Origin: Anaeromyxobacter dehalogenans
GTDB taxonomy: Bacteria; Myxococcota_A; UBA9042; DTJE01
Direction: 5' to 3'
Assembly: GCA_020722625.1 (NCBI GenBank)
Contig: DYKK01000067.1
Coordinates: 1 to 12,162, forward strand
DNA: 12,162 nucleotides
The translations under genes and the position numbers were made by a program. This document shows, piece after piece, positions 1 to 6,766 of this stretch; the first letter of the stretch is position 1, and each line of letters starts with the position of its first letter. Below the pieces are notes generated by a model that worked only from the letters and a program-made list of their open reading frames with translations, was not told where the DNA came from and did no database searches.

Positions 1-302
1 CCGGCCGGGCCCGTCCCGCACGACCCCCCGCCCCCGTCACCCCCGCATTCCCGGCCCGCGCAGTCCGGCAGGCACGGCACCTCGCCCTCGGGGGCCGCGT
101 CCGGAGGCCCCCCCGGGCCTCCCTCATCCGGCGAGGTCGCGTCGTGCGACTCGACGCGGTCCACCGTGTCCGGGTCCCCGCCGGCCGGGTCTCCGCCACC
201 CGAGTCCACGACGCCGGGGTCTCCCCCGGACACGCCTCCCCCACCCCCGCCGCACGCGAGGGCCACCAGGCCCGACAGCCACCAACCTGAAAGCCTTCTC
301 AT
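1..302 (-). CDS. Lipoprotein, N-terminal part (runs off the left edge)
   Basis: The first ~100 residues of a secreted lipoprotein are visible; the stop lies outside the window. The signal peptide begins MRRLSGWWLSGL and ends in the lipobox-like ALAC, with Cys17 as the probable lipidated residue. A poly-Gly stretch and a long Gly/Asp/Pro linker follow. Near residues 80-100 there is a Cys/Gly motif, CLPDCAGRECGGDGGGGSC, resembling the CxGKxCGxDGCGGSCGTC repeat I recall from myxobacterial surface proteins. Two expected Cys are Gly here, at the DGC and GTC positions. The gene starts 34 bp after the aldolase stop with no terminator between, so co-transcription is likely. The ribosome site before ATG 302 is weak, and an in-frame ATG at 320 would add six residues, so the start is uncertain. 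Function is unknown; surface attachment is inferred from the signal peptide. Confidence 0.75.
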   Translation of the reverse strand, partial: MRRLSGWWLSGLVALACGGGGGGVSGGDPGVVDSGGGDPAGGDPDTVDRVESHDATSPDEGGPGGPPDAAPEGEVPCLPDCAGRECGGDGGGGSCGTGPA

Positions 303-336
303 CGGAAACCCCGTGCCCATCGAGGTCCGACGGCGC

Positions 337-1374
337 TCAGCGATACAACGCCGCCATCTCGGCCAGCGGCTTCGCCCGGATCTTCGGCGCCCACCCCGCC
401 TGTCCGAACTGCACCATGCGCTCGGCCACGACCTTCTTCATCGCCTGCCGCGCCGGCCCCAGGTAATCGCGCGGGTCGAACTTTTCGGGCGATTCCGCGA
501 ACACCTTCCGGATCGCGCCCGTGATGGCCAGGCGGCTGTCCGTGTCCACGTTGATCTTGCGCACCCCGTTCTGGATCCCCTTCTGGATCTCGGGGATCGG
601 GACTCCGTAGGTCTGCCGGATGCGCCCGCCGTACCGGTTGATGATGTCCTGGAGTTCCTGCGGGACCGACGAGGACCCGTGCATCACGAGGTGCGTGTCG
701 GGCAGACGCCGGTGGATCTCGGCGATTCGATCCATCGCCAGCACCTCGCCCGTGGGCGGACGGTCGAACTTGTAGGCCCCGTGGCTTGTCCCGATGGCCA
801 CGGCCAGGGCGTCCACCCCGGTCAGGCGCACGAACTCCGCGGCCTGGTCCGGGTCGGTCAGCAACTGGTTCCGGCTCAGGGTCCCCGTGGCCCCGTGCCC
901 GTCCTCCTGGTCCCCGGTCCCGGTGGCGAGCCTCCCCAGGACGCCGATCTCGCCCTCCACGCTGACCCCCCGCGGGTGGGCGGCCTCGACGACCTTGCGC
1001 GTCGCCTCCACGTTGTACTCGAAGGAGGCCGGGGTCTTGCCGTCCGCCTGGAGCGACCCGTCCATCATCACGGACGTGAACCCGAGTTCGATCGCGCTCG
1101 CGCAGGTCTCGGGCGAGTTCCCGTGGTCCTGGTGCAGGCAGACCGGGATTTCCGGGTACAACTCCACCGCCGCGAGCATCAGGTGGTACAGGAAGCGGTC
1201 GTTGGAGTACTTCCGGGCCCCCCGGCTCGCCTGGACGATGACCGGGGACTCGGTTTCCCGGGCCGCCTCCAGGATGGCCTGGATCTGCTCCATGTTGTTG
1301 ACGTTGAACGCCCCCACGCCGTAGCCGTTCTCGGCCGCGTGGTCCAGCAGTTGTCGAAGCGACACCATCGGCAT
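337..1374 (-). CDS. fba: Class II fructose-bisphosphate aldolase
   Basis: A zinc-dependent cytosolic aldolase that reversibly cleaves fructose 1,6-bisphosphate into dihydroxyacetone phosphate and glyceraldehyde 3-phosphate, in glycolysis, gluconeogenesis and, in some organisms, the Calvin cycle. The 345 residues match the usual length of the Calvin-type class II subgroup. Visible signatures: HQDHGNS at 81-87 (Asp83 the expected catalytic proton donor, His84 a zinc ligand), SVMMDGS at 101-107, EGEIGVLG at 140-147, GTSHGAYKF at 195-203 (His198 zinc ligand), MHGSSSVP at 231-238 (His232 zinc ligand) and NVDTDSRLA at 275-283. No key residue is missing. ATG 1374 is chosen because GGAGG lies 6 nt upstream; Met3 would sit further away. 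A TTGATT-17-TAGAAG promoter precedes it. Codon use is uniformly GC-rich, as expected of a strongly expressed core gene. Confidence 0.95.
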   Translation of the reverse strand: MPMVSLRQLLDHAAENGYGVGAFNVNNMEQIQAILEAARETESPVIVQASRGARKYSNDRFLYHLMLAAVELYPEIPVCLHQDHGNSPETCASAIELGFTSVMMDGSLQADGKTPASFEYNVEATRKVVEAAHPRGVSVEGEIGVLGRLATGTGDQEDGHGATGTLSRNQLLTDPDQAAEFVRLTGVDALAVAIGTSHGAYKFDRPPTGEVLAMDRIAEIHRRLPDTHLVMHGSSSVPQELQDIINRYGGRIRQTYGVPIPEIQKGIQNGVRKINVDTDSRLAITGAIRKVFAESPEKFDPRDYLGPARQAMKKVVAERMVQFGQAGWAPKIRAKPLAEMAALYR

Positions 1375-1401
1375 GACCCACCTCCGGAAAAACGACGCCC
1401 C

Positions 1402-1430
1402 CTTCTAGCGCGGAACCGCCGGGGAATCAA
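1402..1430 (-). promoter_or_regulatory. Sigma-70-type promoter of the aldolase gene
   Basis: On the minus strand TTGATT (1430-1425) and TAGAAG (1407-1402) are separated by 17 bp. Transcription would begin near 1395, about 20 nt before the GGAGG ribosome site and the aldolase ATG at 1374. It was recognised by eye from hexamer similarity and ideal spacing; no start site has been measured. Confidence 0.55.
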
Positions 1431-1437
1431 GTCGCGC

Positions 1438-1467
1438 TTGGCGAGGATGTAGGCTTTCCGCTACGCT
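1438..1467 (+). promoter_or_regulatory. Possible sigma-70-type promoter of the DUF1015 gene
   Basis: TTGGCG (1438-1443) and TACGCT (1462-1467) are 18 bp apart on the plus strand. The predicted transcript begins near 1474 and would carry a ~60-nt leader that includes the strong hairpin at 1485-1510. The -10 box is weaker than that of the divergent aldolase promoter. Confidence 0.4.
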
Positions 1468-1478
1468 TCGCGCGTGGC

Positions 1479-1510
1479 AAAAAACCGCGGCCGTCCACGA
1501 CGGCCCGCGG
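1479..1510 (-). terminator. Intrinsic-terminator-like hairpin read on the minus strand
   Basis: CCGCGG-CCGTC (1485-1495), a 3-nt loop, and GACGG-CCCGCGG (1499-1510) form an ~11-bp GC-rich stem with one bulged base. Read on the minus strand, six T (1484-1479) follow the stem, the layout of a Rho-independent terminator. No minus-strand gene ends here, so it would stop transcripts running antisense through the DUF1015 gene before they reach the aldolase. On the plus strand the same hairpin sits in the DUF1015 leader just before the ribosome site and could influence translation. Confidence 0.55.
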
Positions 1511-1532
1511 TACGATGGAAGGAGGCACGCTC

Positions 1533-2771
1533 ATGGCGAACATCAGACCGTTTCGGGGCTTCCGGCCCCGCCCCGACCTCGCGGCCCGCGTCGCGAGCCC
1601 CCCGTACGACGTGGTGTCGTCCCAGGAGGCCCGCGAGATGGCCCGCGGCAACCCGTACTCGTTCCTGCACGTGGGCAAGCCCGAGATTGACCTCGACCCC
1701 GCGATCCCCCTGACCGACGACCGCGTCTATGCCAAGGGACGCGAGAACCTGACCGCGATGGTCCGGGACGGCGTCCTGGTCCGCGACCCCACGCCGAGCC
1801 TGTACGTCTATCAGCAGCGCATGGGAGACCACGTCCAGGCCGGCGTGGTGGGGGCGTGCTCCGTCCGCGAGTACGAGGCCGGCCTCATCAAGCGCCACGA
1901 GCACACGCGCCCGGACAAGGAGGACGACCGCACCCGCCACGTCACCGAGACCAACGCCAACGCGGAGCCCGTGTTTCTGACCTACCGCGCCGACCCGGCG
2001 ATTGACGCCGTCGTGGACCGCGTCCGCGCCCGGCCCCCCGCCTGCGACATCGTCACGGACGACGGGTTCGGGCACACGGTGTGGGTCGTGGACGACGCCC
2101 GCGACATCGAGGAGTTGCACGCCTTGTTCGCCCGGGTCCCGGCCTTGTACATCGCGGACGGACACCACCGGACCGCGGCCGCGATCCGTCACGGCCAGGC
2201 CGCGCGCGCCCGCAACCCCGCCCCGCGCGGGGACGAGCCCTACGAGTCCTTCCTGGCCGTGGTCTTCCCCCACGACCAGTTGCGCATCCTCGACTACAAC
2301 CGGGTGGTCCGGGACCTGAACGGACTCGCGCCGGAAACGTTCGTTCAACGAATATCTGAACGCTTTGTGGTAACCCCGGCGTCTTCCCCCCGGCCCGACC
2401 GCCCGAGGACGTTTCGCATGTTCCTGGGCGGACGATGGCACGCCATCGAGGTCCACCCCTCGCGCGTGCCCGCGGGCGACCCCGTGAAGGCGCTCGATGT
2501 GTCCCTCCTCCAGGACCATCTGCTGGAGCCGGTCCTGGGCATCCGCGACCCGCGCACCGACAAGCGGATCGACTTCGTGGGAGGCATCCGCGGCACCCAG
2601 GAACTGGAGCGGCGCTGCCGCCAGGGGTGGGCCGTGGCCTTCGCCTTGTACCCGACCTCCCTCGACCAGTTGCTCGCCGTGGCCGACGCCGGCCGGGTCA
2701 TGCCCCCCAAGTCCACCTGGTTCGAGCCCAAACTGCGCAGCGGATTGATCGTCCGACTCCTCGACGAGTGA
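1533..2771 (+). CDS. DUF1015 (COG4198) family protein
   Basis: A 412-residue cytosolic protein of the widespread but poorly characterised DUF1015 family; length and motifs are typical. The start of the domain, RPFRGFRPRPDLA...ASPPYDVVS, is at residues 5-29. The conserved block LIKRHEHTRPDKEDDR is at 118-133. YIADGHHRTAAA at 206-217 resembles the DGxHR nucleotide-binding motif of ParB/sulfiredoxin-fold proteins. The C-terminal signature MPPKSTWFEPKL is at 390-401. There is no signal peptide or membrane segment. Family members often lie near serine biosynthesis genes, but none is present here. ATG 1533 is chosen because GGAGG lies 7 nt upstream; an in-frame ATG at 1515 lies before that site. 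Codons 2343-2378 are unusually AT-rich (GTT CAA CGA ATA TCT GAA ...). The biochemical activity is not known from the sequence. Confidence 0.9.
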   Translation: MANIRPFRGFRPRPDLAARVASPPYDVVSSQEAREMARGNPYSFLHVGKPEIDLDPAIPLTDDRVYAKGRENLTAMVRDGVLVRDPTPSLYVYQQRMGDHVQAGVVGACSVREYEAGLIKRHEHTRPDKEDDRTRHVTETNANAEPVFLTYRADPAIDAVVDRVRARPPACDIVTDDGFGHTVWVVDDARDIEELHALFARVPALYIADGHHRTAAAIRHGQAARARNPAPRGDEPYESFLAVVFPHDQLRILDYNRVVRDLNGLAPETFVQRISERFVVTPASSPRPDRPRTFRMFLGGRWHAIEVHPSRVPAGDPVKALDVSLLQDHLLEPVLGIRDPRTDKRIDFVGGIRGTQELERRCRQGWAVAFALYPTSLDQLLAVADAGRVMPPKSTWFEPKLRSGLIVRLLDE

Positions 2772-2777
2772 TCCCGA

Positions 2778-2806
2778 TTGCCGCGGGCCGGGCGGCCTGC
2801 TATCCT
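2778..2806 (+). promoter_or_regulatory. Sigma-70-type promoter before the Cys-cluster gene
   Basis: TTGCCG (2778-2783) and TATCCT (2801-2806), with a TG just before the -10 box, are 17 bp apart, immediately downstream of the DUF1015 stop. Transcription would begin near 2813, giving a ~65-nt leader before ATG 2879. This supports the pair at 2879-6405 as a separate unit and argues against a GTG start overlapping the DUF1015 stop. Confidence 0.55.
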
Positions 2807-2878
2807 GCCCCCGGCATTCGGGAGGTCTCCACCGGACCGGACCCTCCGTCGCGCATCGTCCACCCCCCGGGGGGCGGC

Positions 2879-4087
2879 ATGTCGAATCGCGCCCGCAGAC
2901 CCCGCGAGGCCCGTCCCACCGGACCCGGAGGTCGCGACCAGGAGACCCTGGCCGCGCGCATCCATCGGGACGCCACGGACCTCGCCCGCGCCATCGCCGC
3001 CGGCGAGGGGTTCCGGCCGGACGCGGCGGACCCGGACCTGTCGGTCGCCCTCCCCGTCACGGTCCACCTCGGCGCCGCCGCGGAGACGGACGCGGGCCGG
3101 GACGCGTTCCTGGCCGAAGCCCGGCGCCGGGTCCTCGACGCCGTGCGAGGCGTCGGCACGTTCCGGCTCGGCCGCGTCTATTGTTTTCAGTGCAGAAGAC
3201 CTGATTGCGAACATTCAGCGCCCGCGGACCCCGCCGAGGTCTTTTGCGGCTACACGACCGGCGGGCGGCCCGTGTTCAAGGGCCTCGCGAACCTCCTGAT
3301 CGAACGCGGCGACCCCCGCGTGGAGGCCCTGTACGCGACGCCCCCGGTGGTCACGGCCCTGGTCCTGACCGAGCGGGAACTGTCCGGGGAGTCCCTGTCC
3401 GGGTTTTCGGGCGAGGACTTCGCGTACCGGGTACGAGGAGAGGTCATCTGCGGCCTCCTGCCCGCGCCCCTCGGCGGTCCGGGCGACGCGCGTTCCGCGC
3501 TCACGGTTCAGGTCGTCGAGACCCGCGGCCCCGGACCGGGACGCCGCCTGCGCCTGAACGTGCTCGGGGTGCGGCCCGACGACCTCGCGGACGCGATGAG
3601 CCGGGCGGGCCGGGAGGCGGAACCGGCCCGGGCTCTGGCGCGGATGTTCGCGGCGGCCCGCCACCGGCTCGACTCGCTCGGCCGCCACGCCCGGGACCTG
3701 GAACGGCGCGGATTCCCCGACGGCCTGGACGAGGGCGTGCGTCCTGTGCTGACCCACCTGCGGGCGGACCTCGAGCGCCTGTTCCGGGCCACGTCCCGGC
3801 GCACCCGCCATGCGGAGGAACGCCATGCGAGCCGGGTCCGCCCGACGGGCCAGGCCGTGCGGGACGCGCTCGACGCCCCGGCGGAGCGGGTCCTGCTGGA
3901 CACCCGGCGCGACACGGTCGTGGTCCTGGGACCCCGGGGACGCACGCACGTCTTCACGCGGGACGGGCGGCACGTGACGAGCCTGGTCCTGACGACCGTG
4001 GAGGTCGAGCGGCGGGCCGCCCGGGATCGGTGGAAGACCCTGGATCCGAAGGAGGTGGCGCAGTGGCGCGCAAGGCTGTCCAGATGA
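2879..4087 (+). CDS. Conserved-looking protein of unknown function with a Cys/His cluster
   Basis: A 402-residue soluble protein that I cannot assign to a named family. It has no signal peptide or membrane segment. The clearest feature is YCFQCRRPDCEHS at residues 101-113: Cys102-x2-Cys105-x4-Cys110-x-His112, with Cys123 nearby in VFCGYTTGGRPVFKG. This could bind zinc or an iron-sulfur cluster. The C-terminal third is Arg-rich and probably helical (about 250-330), then a short strand-rich segment VLLDTRRDTVVVLGPRG. The cluster is encoded by an AT-rich codon run (3179-3217: TAT TGT TTT ... AGA AGA CCT GAT) unlike its surroundings. ATG 2879 follows a G-rich but weak ribosome site and a good promoter at 2778-2806. 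The 3' end overlaps the GH92 gene, implying translational coupling and a shared role. Confidence 0.75.
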   Translation: MSNRARRPREARPTGPGGRDQETLAARIHRDATDLARAIAAGEGFRPDAADPDLSVALPVTVHLGAAAETDAGRDAFLAEARRRVLDAVRGVGTFRLGRVYCFQCRRPDCEHSAPADPAEVFCGYTTGGRPVFKGLANLLIERGDPRVEALYATPPVVTALVLTERELSGESLSGFSGEDFAYRVRGEVICGLLPAPLGGPGDARSALTVQVVETRGPGPGRRLRLNVLGVRPDDLADAMSRAGREAEPARALARMFAAARHRLDSLGRHARDLERRGFPDGLDEGVRPVLTHLRADLERLFRATSRRTRHAEERHASRVRPTGQAVRDALDAPAERVLLDTRRDTVVVLGPRGRTHVFTRDGRHVTSLVLTTVEVERRAARDRWKTLDPKEVAQWRARLSR

Positions 4088-6405
4088 CCCGGATCGCGGT
4101 GTTCCTGGTCGTCGGCCTCGGGTGCGGGGCAGGCGGTGGAGGCGCATCCGACGCGACGGGCGCGGACGCCCCCGACGCCCCCGACGCGCCGGATGCCCCG
4201 CCCCTTCCCGTCCCGGACCCGGCCGGGCTCGTGGACCCGTTCATCGGCACCCTCGGTCCCGGCAACGCCCTCCCGGGGGCGTGCGTGCCCCACGGCATGG
4301 TCAAACTCTCGCCGGACTCGCACCAGCCCGAGGACTCCGTGGATTCCTACGAGTACGCGGCCCCGCGTCTGGAGGGTTTCAGTCACACGCACCTGGAAGG
4401 CCCGGGCGGCAGCGCGAACGGGTACAGCCAGGTCCTCGTCGCCCCCCAGGTCGGGGTCCTGGGCGTGCGTCCGGAGGACCGCGCATCCCGGTTCTCGCAC
4501 GACGACGAGGTCGCGGAGCCCGGGTACTACGCGGTCACCCTGTCCGACCCGGGGGTCCGGGTCGAGTTGACCGCGACCGCGGCCTGCGGGGTGCACCGCT
4601 ACACGTTCCCCGCCGGGGTCGTGGGGCGACTCCTGCTCGACCTCGGCCACACGCGCGGGATGCCCCTGGCCGCGGAGGTGCACGTCCTGGACGACGACCT
4701 CGTCGAGGGGCGCGGGGTCCACCAGGTCCACCCGTTCCTGGCGGCCGGGGTGGACCAGTCGTTCGAGGGGCCGACCGGGGTCAGCACGGTGTACGTGTCG
4801 GCGCGGTTCAGCCGTCCGGCCGCCTCGCAGGGGACCTGGGACGACCTCGGGCTCCACGCGGGGTCGGAGGAGGGCCAGGGGACCACGGCCGGGGCCTTTC
4901 TGGAGTGGGACAACGCCGGCACGGTCGAGGTCCGTGTGGGCGTGTCCTTCCTGTCGGTGGAACAGGCCCGCGCGAACCGCGAGTCCCAGTGCGAGGGCCG
5001 GTCCTTCGAGGAAGTCCGCTCCTCGGCCCGCGACGCCTGGAACCGCCTCCTGGCCCGGGTCCAGGTCGAGGGCGGGACCGAGGTGGACCGCACGATGTTC
5101 TACACCGCCCTGTCCCGGGCCCTGCTGCAACCCGCGGACTACACCGAGGACGGGCGCTACTTCAGCGGCGCGGACGGCACCGGGCGCGTGCACGACGCGG
5201 GCGGGCGGCGGTTCTACACGGACGACTGGTGCATCTGGGACACCTTCCGGACCACGCACCCCTTGCAGACCCTCATCGAGCCGGAGGTCGTGTCGGAAAT
5301 GGTCCAGTCCCTCGTGTGGCTCGCACAGGAGGGCGGCTACATGCCGAAGTGCCCCTGGAACGCGCTCGGGGACTCGCGCGTGATGACCGGCAACCCCCAG
5401 TTCTGCGTGGTGGCGGACGCCCTGGCCAAGGGGCACGACGACTTCGACCAGGAAGCGGCCTGGGACGCGCTCTACCGGGGTTCCATGGAGGACGAGGACC
5501 CCCTCGCGGGCACGGGCCTGTGCGGGTACCTGAATCGGGGCACGCCCAAGGAATACGTCGAGAAGGGCTACGTGTCTCGGGAGTGCGACCGGGACCAGTC
5601 CGCCTCCCTGACCCTGGAGCACGCTTACGCGGACTGGTGCGTGGCCGTGGTCGCGGGCCTCCAGGGTCGGGCGTCGGACCGCGACTACTTCCTCGCCCGT
5701 TCCGGGAACTATCGCAATATCTTCAATACAAAATATCAACTCATGCAACAGAAAAACGCCGCGGGCGAGTTCGTCGAGCCGTTCGACCCGACCACGTGGG
5801 GCCAGGGGTTCACCGAGGCGTCGGCCTGGGAATACACCTTCTTCGTGCCCCACGACCTGTGCGGGCTCGCGGCCCTGATGGGCGGACGCGATGCCCTGGC
5901 GGCCCGGCTGGACGAGTTCTTCGAGCGCGGGCTCTTCCGGGCGGACAACGAGCCGGACTTCCAGGTCCCCTGGATGTACGCGGCGGTCGGCCTGCCCTGG
6001 AAGACGCAGGCCCTGGTCCCGGACCTCGTGGACCGGGCGTTTTCGGACCGGCCCGACGGCCTCCCCGGCAACGACGACGCCGGGGCCACGTCCGCGTGGC
6101 TCGTGTTCGCGATGATGGGGCTGTATCCGGTCGCGCCCGGGGACGGGACCTACTGGCTGTCCTCCCCCCTGTTCGAGCGGGTCGTCCTGGACCTGACCCC
6201 GCACGGCCGGCCGGGCGAGGTTTTCGAGGTCGTGGCCCCGAGCGCCTCGCGCGCGCAGCGCTACGTCCAGTCCGCGACCTGGAACGGGAGCCCCCTGGCG
6301 GAGCCCCGCCTGCGCCACGAGGACATCGTCTCGGGCGGCCGCCTGGTCCTGACCCTGGGCCCGGAACCCTCGTCCTGGGGCGCGTTTTTCCCTTGTCCTC
6401 CGTAG
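4063..6405 (+). CDS. GH92-family alpha-mannosidase lipoprotein
   Basis: An exported glycoside hydrolase of family 92, calcium-dependent exo-alpha-mannosidases that trim mannans or high-mannose glycans. The 780 residues begin with a lipoprotein signal (VVGLGC, Cys21), then a Gly/Asp-Ala-Pro linker. The N-terminal beta domain opens at VDPFIGT (57) and contains GFSHTHLEG (105-113). The catalytic part has WCIWDTFRTTHPL (389-), GFTEASAWEY (582-591), NEPD (629-632), PWKTQ (645-649) and GLPGNDDAG (667-675). By family knowledge Glu585 and the Asp671/672 pair would hold the acid and base. Two usual positions differ: GNH is GNP (443-445) and TEGN is TEAS. GTG 4063 is preferred because GGAGG lies 7 nt upstream; ATG 4084, giving an ATGA overlap with the preceding stop, is the alternative. 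Codons 5710-5757 are AT-rich. Confidence 0.92.
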   Translation: MARKAVQMTRIAVFLVVGLGCGAGGGGASDATGADAPDAPDAPDAPPLPVPDPAGLVDPFIGTLGPGNALPGACVPHGMVKLSPDSHQPEDSVDSYEYAAPRLEGFSHTHLEGPGGSANGYSQVLVAPQVGVLGVRPEDRASRFSHDDEVAEPGYYAVTLSDPGVRVELTATAACGVHRYTFPAGVVGRLLLDLGHTRGMPLAAEVHVLDDDLVEGRGVHQVHPFLAAGVDQSFEGPTGVSTVYVSARFSRPAASQGTWDDLGLHAGSEEGQGTTAGAFLEWDNAGTVEVRVGVSFLSVEQARANRESQCEGRSFEEVRSSARDAWNRLLARVQVEGGTEVDRTMFYTALSRALLQPADYTEDGRYFSGADGTGRVHDAGGRRFYTDDWCIWDTFRTTHPLQTLIEPEVVSEMVQSLVWLAQEGGYMPKCPWNALGDSRVMTGNPQFCVVADALAKGHDDFDQEAAWDALYRGSMEDEDPLAGTGLCGYLNRGTPKEYVEKGYVSRECDRDQSASLTLEHAYADWCVAVVAGLQGRASDRDYFLARSGNYRNIFNTKYQLMQQKNAAGEFVEPFDPTTWGQGFTEASAWEYTFFVPHDLCGLAALMGGRDALAARLDEFFERGLFRADNEPDFQVPWMYAAVGLPWKTQALVPDLVDRAFSDRPDGLPGNDDAGATSAWLVFAMMGLYPVAPGDGTYWLSSPLFERVVLDLTPHGRPGEVFEVVAPSASRAQRYVQSATWNGSPLAEPRLRHEDIVSGGRLVLTLGPEPSSWGAFFPCPP

Positions 6406-6424
6406 CGTTGCGGTCCGGGCTTGT

Positions 6425-6492
6425 CCGCGCGGCGGTGAAGGCGCGGCTCAAGGGGTAGGTCCCCTCCCCCGTCCCCCGCGTCCAACGTGGGC
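6425..6492 (+). repeat. Mosaic repeat leader module, copy A
   Basis: This stretch pairs with 8699-8773. Shared blocks include GGCGCGGCTCA, GGGGTAGGTCCCC and CCAACG, with a few indels in the C-rich stretch. In both copies it runs directly into a CTGACA hexamer array. A shorter third occurrence, covering only its last part, is at 6640-6663. Confidence 0.75.
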
Positions 6493-6553
6493 CTGACACT
6501 GTCATTGACCCTGACACTGTCACTGTCCCCTGTCGCCTGTCTCTGTCACTGTG
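6493..6553 (+). repeat. Degenerate CTGACA/CTGTCA hexamer array 1
   Basis: About ten six-base units of the form CTGACA, CTGTCA or CTGTCC lie in a row, with a few seven-base slips. Read as protein on the plus strand this gives an alternating Leu-Thr/Leu-Ser pattern, which is a by-product of the repeat and not coding evidence. Confidence 0.75.
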
Positions 6554-6554
6554 C

Positions 6555-6610
6555 CCGGCATCCGGCACCCGGGCTCCGGGATCCGGGCTCCGGGGTCCGG
6601 CGTCCGGGGT
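6555..6610 (+). repeat. Heptamer tandem array, eight units of CCGGNNT/C
   Basis: Eight consecutive 7-bp units in perfect phase: CCGGCAT, CCGGCAC, CCGGGCT, CCGGGAT, CCGGGCT, CCGGGGT, CCGGCGT, CCGGGGT. A period of seven is incompatible with coding. Heptamer arrays of this kind are known as short tandemly repeated repetitive sequences, notably in filamentous cyanobacteria. No such array occurs in the second mosaic copy. Confidence 0.85.
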
Positions 6611-6639
6611 CGCGGGGCACGTGGATCCGCCGCGACGCC

Positions 6640-6663
6640 CCGCCCCCCGCGTCCAACGAGGCT
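6640..6663 (+). repeat. Partial leader module (third occurrence)
   Basis: A C-rich stretch ending in CCCGCGTCCAACG repeats the 3' part of the leader module seen at 6425-6492 and 8699-8773, and again runs into a CTGACA array. Copy A of the mosaic therefore looks internally duplicated. Confidence 0.6.
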
Positions 6664-6719
6664 CTGACACTGTCACTGCCCCTGTTACTGAACCTGTCCA
6701 CTGAATCTGCCCTCTGTCG
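6664..6719 (+). repeat. Degenerate CTG-hexamer array 2
   Basis: About nine units of CTGACA, CTGTCA, CTGCCC, CTGTTA, CTGAAC and similar, phased mostly at six bases. This is the array that corresponds in order to the one at 8774-8853, since each lies between a leader module and a 104-bp core. Confidence 0.7.
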
Positions 6720-6766
6720 CGGCATCGCCTGGCAGTCCGTGGTCGTCTGCGAGATGGGTCGCGAAG

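Noticed and set aside
1461..1477. Possible fragment of the 104-bp core (CTACGCTTCGCGCG) at the DUF1015 promoter
   Set aside because: The shared string is short and composed of GC-rich words likely to recur by chance; no second core segment is present.
2768..2878. GTG at 2768 overlapping the DUF1015 stop as the start of the Cys-cluster gene
   Set aside because: The GTGA overlap is attractive, but there is no ribosome site before it and a good promoter (2778-2806) lies downstream of it, so its start would not be on that transcript.
3508..6318. Long minus-strand open frame opposite GH92 and the Cys-cluster gene
   Set aside because: Stop codons are rare on both strands at this GC content. The plus strand carries clear GH92 motifs; the minus frame is Arg/Pro/Gly-rich without domains.
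4122..6458. Long plus-strand frame overlapping GH92 in another phase
   Set aside because: The composition (Arg/Gly/Pro) is typical of out-of-frame GC-rich translation, and GH92 motifs are all in the other frame.
6493..6719. CRISPR array
   Set aside because: The repeats are 6-7 bp and contiguous, with no spacers of constant length and no cas genes nearby.
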